Assembly: GCA_945861565.1 (NCBI GenBank)
Contig: CAMAUY010000054.1
Location: 1-35,542, forward strand
DNA length: 35,542 bases
Reading direction: 5' to 3'
Source: Akkermansia muciniphila
Lineage (GTDB): Bacteria; Verrucomicrobiota; Verrucomicrobiia; Limisphaerales; UBA9464
Shown here: piece by piece, positions 31,139 to 35,542 of the stretch
How positions within the stretch are numbered: position 1 is the stretch's first letter
Layout of the letters: each line of letters opens with the position of its first letter
Notes under the pieces: generated by a model
What the model was told of the DNA's origin: nothing
Seen by the model: only the letters and a program-made list of their open reading frames with translations
The model's database searches: none
Program-made: the position numbers and the translations under genes

Positions 31139-34100
31139 GTCTGGGGCGGGTAATTATTCGGTGGGGAATCCATGGCCGGCAGGGCCGGCTTGGACAAAGG
31201 GGTTGGCGTGTACTCGTTCGACGGCTCGGGTGACTCTAGATCGGCGGCTTTTTGGGCGGCCTTCAAATCATCCATCGAGCGTGAATTAAACGGAATATCT
31301 CCGGTGATTGGCAGCGAGGCATCGACTCGGGTACCGTCGCCCAGTTCGCTGGCGACCGTTACGGATCCACCGACGGCACGCAACCGGCGCTGCATGTTTT
31401 CCAATCCCAATCCGTGGGGGGATGGGCGGAACCGTGGAGAATTCTCCGATCCGAACCCCTTGCCGTTGTCGGCAATTGTCACGGTGAGTCGCTTCCGTTC
31501 GTAGCGTACCTGCAGCGCAACGATAGCCGCCTCCGAGTGGCGCACGGCATTGGTAAGCGCCTCCTTGACCACCATGAGCAGCTGATGTCTGGCTTCCGCG
31601 TGCACGACGGCAGAGGGGAGGTGATCGGGCACATCGAGTCGGCAGCTGACACCGGCCCGTTCGAGAAATACCTCGGCATAATCCACGATGTAACTCACGA
31701 GACTCTCCAGGGTGTCACAGGTCGGATTCACCGCCCAGATGACCTCACGCATGTGGTCCACGAGGTGACGGGCATCGCGCGCGAAACTGTCAAGCTCCCG
31801 GGACGCCTCGGGGGGCAGCCGCCGGCTGGCGAGTTCCGCGCGGAGTGCAAGGCCGGTCAGGTTGGCTCCCACATCGTCATGGAGGTCTCGCGCAATCCGG
31901 GCGCGCTCAATTTCAAGCACCTGGCGTTGGGTAATGATCTGGAGGTGGTTCTGTTTCCAGGAGCGTCGCAGTGTCACGCCGAGAACGGCCGCTGCAAGGC
32001 AACCGGTGGCGAATTGCAAGGAGGATCGCTCCCAAAAGTGGGGCTTCAGAACGATATTCGCGCGCGCTATATCCGCCTGCAGGCGTCCCTCGGGATTGGT
32101 GACTCGCACCTCGAATTGATAACGTCCCGGCTTGAGATTGCTGAACACGGCGATCTGGAGATTCCCGGCGTCACGCCACTTCGAATCCAGACCGATCATG
32201 CGGTGCTCAAAGCGAAGTCGATCTGGATGCTCAAATTCCGGAGCGGAATAGTGAATCTCGACCGCGCGGGATCCCCCGAGGCCGAGAGAGAATTCCTCTC
32301 CAATGAGCCCGTGTCGCAGACGTGTCTCGTCACTCCCTTCCTGATCCACCCGCACGCGATTGATCTGCGGGGACAGCACCGTCGGGTCGAAATTCAAATT
32401 CTGAGGATCAAACTCTGCCAGTCCATAGGTGGTGGGAAACCACAGGTGGCCATCCTGACTTCGACACCCAGAGGGCTGCAACTCGCCATTCGTCTCGGCC
32501 GATCCCATCCCGTCGGCTACTCCGAGACTGATGTGCTCGATCCGGTCCCGCTCCGGAGTCGCGCGGTCGAGGTCTTGGCGTCGGTACCCGTGGATGCCGC
32601 GCAGTCCCCCCAACCACAACCGGCCTTGGTCATCTTCCAAAATCTGGTTAACGACATTTTCCACCAGACCGCTCTTGACCGTCAAAACCAACGCGCCATT
32701 CGTTTCCCAACGTACGAGTCCGTTCTGTGTGCCCGCCCAGATGACGCCGGGAGGTGACTCGTGCAGCGCGTAGACGCGGCCATTCCGCAACATCTCGCTG
32801 TTCTCGATCTGGGTCCAGGAATTGTCTTGGTGACGCCAGAGTCCACGGCCGGCAGTTCCGATCCAAAGACTTCCGTCGACACTCCGCAGGATGCAGCGCA
32901 CGTTTAATTCCGCAACCTGACTCGCTCCTGCGACGGCCACGGCGGCATCCTCATGAAACCGGAACAAACCGCGAGTGGTGCCCATCCATAAATCGCCGGA
33001 AGGATCCCGATAGAGGCACCACGGGGTGCTCGCAGGGCGATGGACAAGTCGGTGAACTCCGGGTGATTTACCGTCCGGGGCGTGCACCAATCCATTGAGC
33101 GAATCAGCGATCCAAAGTCCGCCCTGTTGGTCGGGCATCAATAGGATCGGACTTCGGTGGTTCACCTCGGGGAACGAAAGCGGCGGGGAGAAGACCCCCT
33201 TTCGTACGACGGAGATATCATCGAGTGACCCGACCCACACTGCCCCGTCGACATCGGCCGCCACGGACCAGAAATCATTCTGGCCTGGGTCGGGGCTCCG
33301 GGTGTGATTCGTTACCGACTGCAGCTTGAGTCGATATAACCCCTGACGTCCCACTGCCCAGATAACCCCGTTACGTTCACTCTCCACGCGGCGAACCGTC
33401 GTCAACGAGACATTCCCCGTCACACGCGGGGCGACGAATCGGCTGCCATTCCAGTGCAGCAGCCCTTCCGACCGACTGACCAGCCAAATGGCACCCTGCT
33501 GCGTCCGATGGAGTTGGAGGATTTCGTCCTTCTTTCCGGTCGGTGAAGCCCATCGTTTTTGCCAGCCAGAGTCTGTTCGCTCAAAGACTCCATGGGCTGT
33601 TCCCGCCCAGGCGGTGAGACCGCTTCTGCCCAAAATCGCGACTCCCGGGATGTTTCCGGGCGTCAGTTCAAGGATTGGCCGCTGCGGTGTGGCCTTCTCC
33701 GCGAGAATTTCCTGCCACCCTTGTTCCGTCGAGAGGAACGCCTGGCCGTCCGCTCCGGCGATAAGTTGTTCAACCTCCCCTGCAATGAGCCCGTTCGTTG
33801 CCGTCCAGCTCCGGCTCGGGCCGCTTGAATCATGTCGGAACCACGAGACTCCGGCGCTGGTGCCAACCCACATGCCGCCCGTGGTATCCGGACAGAGGAC
33901 TAGGATCCGACTTCCGGGCAACCCCTCCGCGACACCGTAGGTCGTCACATTTGTCCCACGGATTTGCAGCAAGCCGTCATTGAATCCCGCCCAGAGGCGA
34001 TTCTTGGAATCTTCCGCCAGCGAGGTGACCGTATCGTCGGATCCCGGGAGAAGAGGAATTCCGCTGAACACTCGGAAATCACGTCCGTCGGTCTTCGCCA

Positions 34101-34398
34101 GACCAAACCAACTGCCGACCCAAACGTAGCCGTCGTGGGCGATGAGGAGATTACCGATGTCCTGTTGCGGCAGGCCGTCGTCGTTGGTCCATCGCCGAAC
34201 GTGGTACACACGCTCCGAGTCGTGGGTGGGTTCGGCGGCCGCGAGAGGGAGTCTGAGCAGAAGCGACAGCGGAGACGCGCTGAGAAGTGCAGCGACAAGA
34301 AACCGCAAGCCTTTCCTGGTTTTGAAGCCAGAAGACTTTTGTAAATCCGCGGGGATTGCGGAGTCGGACGGGCGCCGATAGCACCGACGAAAATTCAT
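31135..34398 (-). CDS. Hybrid-architecture sensor histidine kinase: two-component regulator propeller + Y_Y_Y + HisKA_3/HATPase
   Basis: 1087 aa. The N-terminus has a hydrophobic export segment (about 33-54, FLVAALLSASPLSLLLRLPLAA). Then follows a long extracytoplasmic region with repeated Reg_prop units ('G.hWhGT..GL.r.....', e.g. DGYVWVGSWFGLAK, GGMWVGTSAGVSWF, GSLWIGTAGRGLWR), enough for two propellers, as in BT-type sensors of glycan utilisation. A Y_Y_Y domain sits at about 710-780 (HYSAPEFEHPDRLRFEHRMIGLDSKW). One transmembrane helix lies near 795-812. The HisKA_3 dimerisation domain has R-D-L-H840-D-D-V-G-A-N, and the ATPase domain has KEALTNAVRHSEA and D977-N-G-K-G. The last ~55 residues are an unusual proline-rich tail. 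Unlike HTCS proteins it is not fused to its regulator, which is encoded next (30521-31138). Confidence 0.92.
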   Translation of the reverse strand: MNFRRCYRRPSDSAIPADLQKSSGFKTRKGLRFLVAALLSASPLSLLLRLPLAAAEPTHDSERVYHVRRWTNDDGLPQQDIGNLLIAHDGYVWVGSWFGLAKTDGRDFRVFSGIPLLPGSDDTVTSLAEDSKNRLWAGFNDGLLQIRGTNVTTYGVAEGLPGSRILVLCPDTTGGMWVGTSAGVSWFRHDSSGPSRSWTATNGLIAGEVEQLIAGADGQAFLSTEQGWQEILAEKATPQRPILELTPGNIPGVAILGRSGLTAWAGTAHGVFERTDSGWQKRWASPTGKKDEILQLHRTQQGAIWLVSRSEGLLHWNGSRFVAPRVTGNVSLTTVRRVESERNGVIWAVGRQGLYRLKLQSVTNHTRSPDPGQNDFWSVAADVDGAVWVGSLDDISVVRKGVFSPPLSFPEVNHRSPILLMPDQQGGLWIADSLNGLVHAPDGKSPGVHRLVHRPASTPWCLYRDPSGDLWMGTTRGLFRFHEDAAVAVAGASQVAELNVRCILRSVDGSLWIGTAGRGLWRHQDNSWTQIENSEMLRNGRVYALHESPPGVIWAGTQNGLVRWETNGALVLTVKSGLVENVVNQILEDDQGRLWLGGLRGIHGYRRQDLDRATPERDRIEHISLGVADGMGSAETNGELQPSGCRSQDGHLWFPTTYGLAEFDPQNLNFDPTVLSPQINRVRVDQEGSDETRLRHGLIGEEFSLGLGGSRAVEIHYSAPEFEHPDRLRFEHRMIGLDSKWRDAGNLQIAVFSNLKPGRYQFEVRVTNPEGRLQADIARANIVLKPHFWERSSLQFATGCLAAAVLGVTLRRSWKQNHLQIITQRQVLEIERARIARDLHDDVGANLTGLALRAELASRRLPPEASRELDSFARDARHLVDHMREVIWAVNPTCDTLESLVSYIVDYAEVFLERAGVSCRLDVPDHLPSAVVHAEARHQLLMVVKEALTNAVRHSEAAIVALQVRYERKRLTVTIADNGKGFGSENSPRFRPSPHGLGLENMQRRLRAVGGSVTVASELGDGTRVDASLPITGDIPFNSRSMDDLKAAQKAADLESPEPSNEYTPTPLSKPALPAMDSPPNNYPPQT

Positions 34399-34479
34399 GC
34401 GGATGAGAGGTTTTTACGCGAACTTTCTCGAACTGGCACTCCCTAAAGTTAGGTACCCTTGCGGCTGTCCAGGGTCGGT

Positions 34480-34635
34480 GCATCCCGAGTTTGTTGGTAG
34501 AGGTGGTTGCGCTGCGACAACCCCGCCCGCTTCCAGCGGGCGGACAGGGCCGCTGCGCGGTTCGTGCCGCGCATGAATGGCGCGGGGACGCCGCGGCGCG
34601 GCGTCCGCTACCTTCTCCAACAACTTCGATATACA
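34480..34635 (+). repeat. Dispersed hairpin repeat (REPIN-like), copy 2, complete
   Basis: About 156 bp, the reverse complement of copy 1 (235-388) with scattered substitutions and a few indels. The palindrome at 34586-34606 keeps both 9-bp arms GGACGCCGC/GCGGCGTCC while its loop differs from copy 1 (GGC versus GCT), and the second palindrome has lost three bases on one arm. It lies in the 310-bp gap between the divergent sensor-kinase and DUF-type genes, so it may separate or overlap their promoters. Its right end matches the 3' end of the RAYT relic at 12466-12515. Confidence 0.85.
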
Positions 34636-34698
34636 CGGGTCCAGGATTCTGAATGCAAAAAAACCTGTTGAAACACGGCGTGAGTTCCCGCGCAATGC

Positions 34699-34706
34699 GG
34701 GGAGGG
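34699..34706 (+). promoter_or_regulatory. Shine-Dalgarno-like site deciding the start at 34709
   Basis: GGGGAGGG lies just before the ATG at 34709. It is one of the few strong purine runs before a start in this window. The spacing is short (about 3 bases after GGAGG), but it favours this ATG over the upstream frame that runs through the repeat. Confidence 0.5.
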
Positions 34707-34708
34707 AT

Positions 34709-35230
34709 ATGACGGCTCTTAACGATTCTCAAAAAACGGCGGTTTCCGGTTGGATCCGGGACGGGCAAAAGCTTTCCGAAATCCAGCAACGCATCGCCAA
34801 GGAATTTGATCTGCGGCTGACCTACATGGAGGTGCGCCTCTTGGTGGATGACTTGAAGCTCGTCCCGAAGGATATCGATCCACCTCAGCCCCCAGTGCCC
34901 GCGGCGCCGCCGGCGGGAGTGGTTCCGGGCCCTCAGCCCGCCTCCGGGTCGACGCAGCCTCCCGCTCTGCTGGGAACGGGGCCTGTCCCCGCCGGTGCTC
35001 TCGGAGCCCCCGGCGCGAAGCCCGTGGTGGTCGTCGATAAGGTGACGCGGCCCGGGACGCTCGCCAGCGGGTCTGTGACCTTTACTGATGGGCAGCAGGC
35101 GACGTGGTACCTCGATCAGCGAGGCCAACTGGGGATGGTTCCCGCCCAAAAGGGGTACCGCCCTCCTCCGACGGATGTGGAAGAGTTCCAGATTGCCCTG
35201 GAGCAGGAACTCGCGCGCCTGGGGATGTAG
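34709..35230 (+). CDS. Conserved hypothetical protein, Pro-rich linker
   Basis: 173 aa from the ATG at 34709. The upstream part of the open frame is repeat sequence and is excluded. Residues 1-50 are helical (DSQKTAVSGWIRDGQKLSEIQQRIAKEF) and resemble a small HTH-like or helical-bundle domain. Residues ~52-105 are a proline/alanine/glycine-rich linker. Residues ~110-173 form a second conserved segment (VTRPGTLASGSVTFTDGQQATWYLDQRGQLGMVP ... EEFQIALEQELARLGM). This two-part layout resembles a small protein I associate with Verrucomicrobia; no function is known. No signal peptide is seen. It precedes an ABC transporter gene by 177 bp. Confidence 0.75.
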   Translation: MTALNDSQKTAVSGWIRDGQKLSEIQQRIAKEFDLRLTYMEVRLLVDDLKLVPKDIDPPQPPVPAAPPAGVVPGPQPASGSTQPPALLGTGPVPAGALGAPGAKPVVVVDKVTRPGTLASGSVTFTDGQQATWYLDQRGQLGMVPAQKGYRPPPTDVEEFQIALEQELARLGM

Positions 35231-35407
35231 CGCAATTACCCACCCTTGGACCGCCGATCTCGCCTTCTGGCTTCGGCAGCACCGGTGGACCCACCACTGA
35301 GTTCGGCCAACCCGAGTGTTCTGTAGTCCGGTCTGACGCAACGGGGGGAGCGGCTTATCGGCCCATGGAACAGAATCTTTCCAAGCAGTTCTGAGCCGAT
35401 TTTCCGC

Positions 35408-35542
35408 ATGGCACCCCCGATCGTCTCCATCCGCGATCTTTCCAAGCTTTATCGTCAGGGCGATATCAATGTCACGGCGCTTAACGCTGTGTCCCTGGAT
35501 ATTGCGCCGGGTGAATTCATCGTGCTGATGGGTCCCTCCGGT
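35408..35542 (+). CDS. ABC transporter ATP-binding protein (LolD/MacB-type), 3' cut by window
   Basis: 45 codons from the ATG at 35408 to the window edge: [41 protein letters not shown]. This is the N-terminal part of an ABC ATPase ending in the first residues of Walker A (GPSG). The Y-R-Q-G-x-x-x-V-x-A-L-x-x-V-S-L-x-I pattern is typical of the LolD/MacB/YknY subfamily, which works with FtsX/MacB-type permeases in lipoprotein trafficking or efflux. Signature and Walker B lie outside the window. Confidence 0.9.
   Translation, partial: MAPPIVSIRDLSKLYRQGDINVTALNAVSLDIAPGEFIVLMGPSG

Noticed and set aside
34151..35341. 396-codon minus-strand frame across the kinase start, repeat and hypothetical gene
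   Set aside because: It crosses a repeat and two supported genes in other frames and shows no domain.

Overview
The window looks like a chromosomal segment of a free-living Verrucomicrobiota bacterium (or a close PVC-group relative). It is GC-rich, most genes lack clear Shine-Dalgarno sites, and many products carry signal peptides. It contains the PSCyt1/DUF1549/DUF1553 plus DUF1501 pair typical of Planctomycetes and Verrucomicrobia, paralogous Gfo/Idh/MocA oxidoreductases, an NHL-repeat protein, DUF4159, and secreted enzymes ending in a C-terminal module of the 'W...YYRV/I' type. This assignment is inference from gene content; no rRNA or tRNA gene was seen.

Left part (1-12.3 kb): the window opens inside the last codons of an IS3-family transposase, followed by a complete hairpin-rich dispersed repeat (235-388). 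A secreted vanadium-haloperoxidase/PAP2 protein (+) then faces a minus-strand block: a cytochrome-c/DUF1549/DUF1553 protein, DUF1501 and a WD40 protein (apparent translational coupling), preceded upstream by an AlkC/AlkD-like HEAT-repeat protein. Next is a 1358-aa secreted fusion of an esterase-like phytase domain, two Ig-like domains and a 5'-nucleotidase.

Middle (12.3-18.9 kb): a scarred segment holds a short relic of an esterase 3' end and a frameshifted, truncated RAYT transposase whose 3' end carries one end of the dispersed repeat. It is followed by a TylF-like methyltransferase-like gene, a secreted BD-FAE-like esterase, a mutarotase-like protein, an NHL-repeat protein, a DUF433/DUF5615 toxin-antitoxin pair and a 3 x 22 bp tandem repeat resembling an IS21-type end.

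Right-middle (18.9-28.2 kb): a plus-strand run holds a ceramidase-LamG fusion, a DUF4159 protein and a compact six-gene cluster (class-III aminotransferase, amidohydrolase, PhyH dioxygenase, two Gfo/Idh/MocA oxidoreductases, RraA-like protein). The cluster looks like an undescribed small-molecule pathway, most likely catabolic. It ends in a second palindromic repeat family, which supplies the last codons of the RraA-like gene, and then a truncated group IIC-like intron placed just after a hairpin.

Right end (28.7-35.5 kb): a family-4 glycosyltransferase and a hotdog thioesterase (+) converge on a hybrid 'propeller' sensor kinase/NarL-type regulator operon (-). Beyond lie a second complete copy of the dispersed repeat, a conserved small Pro-rich protein and the start of a LolD/MacB-type ABC ATPase cut by the window edge.
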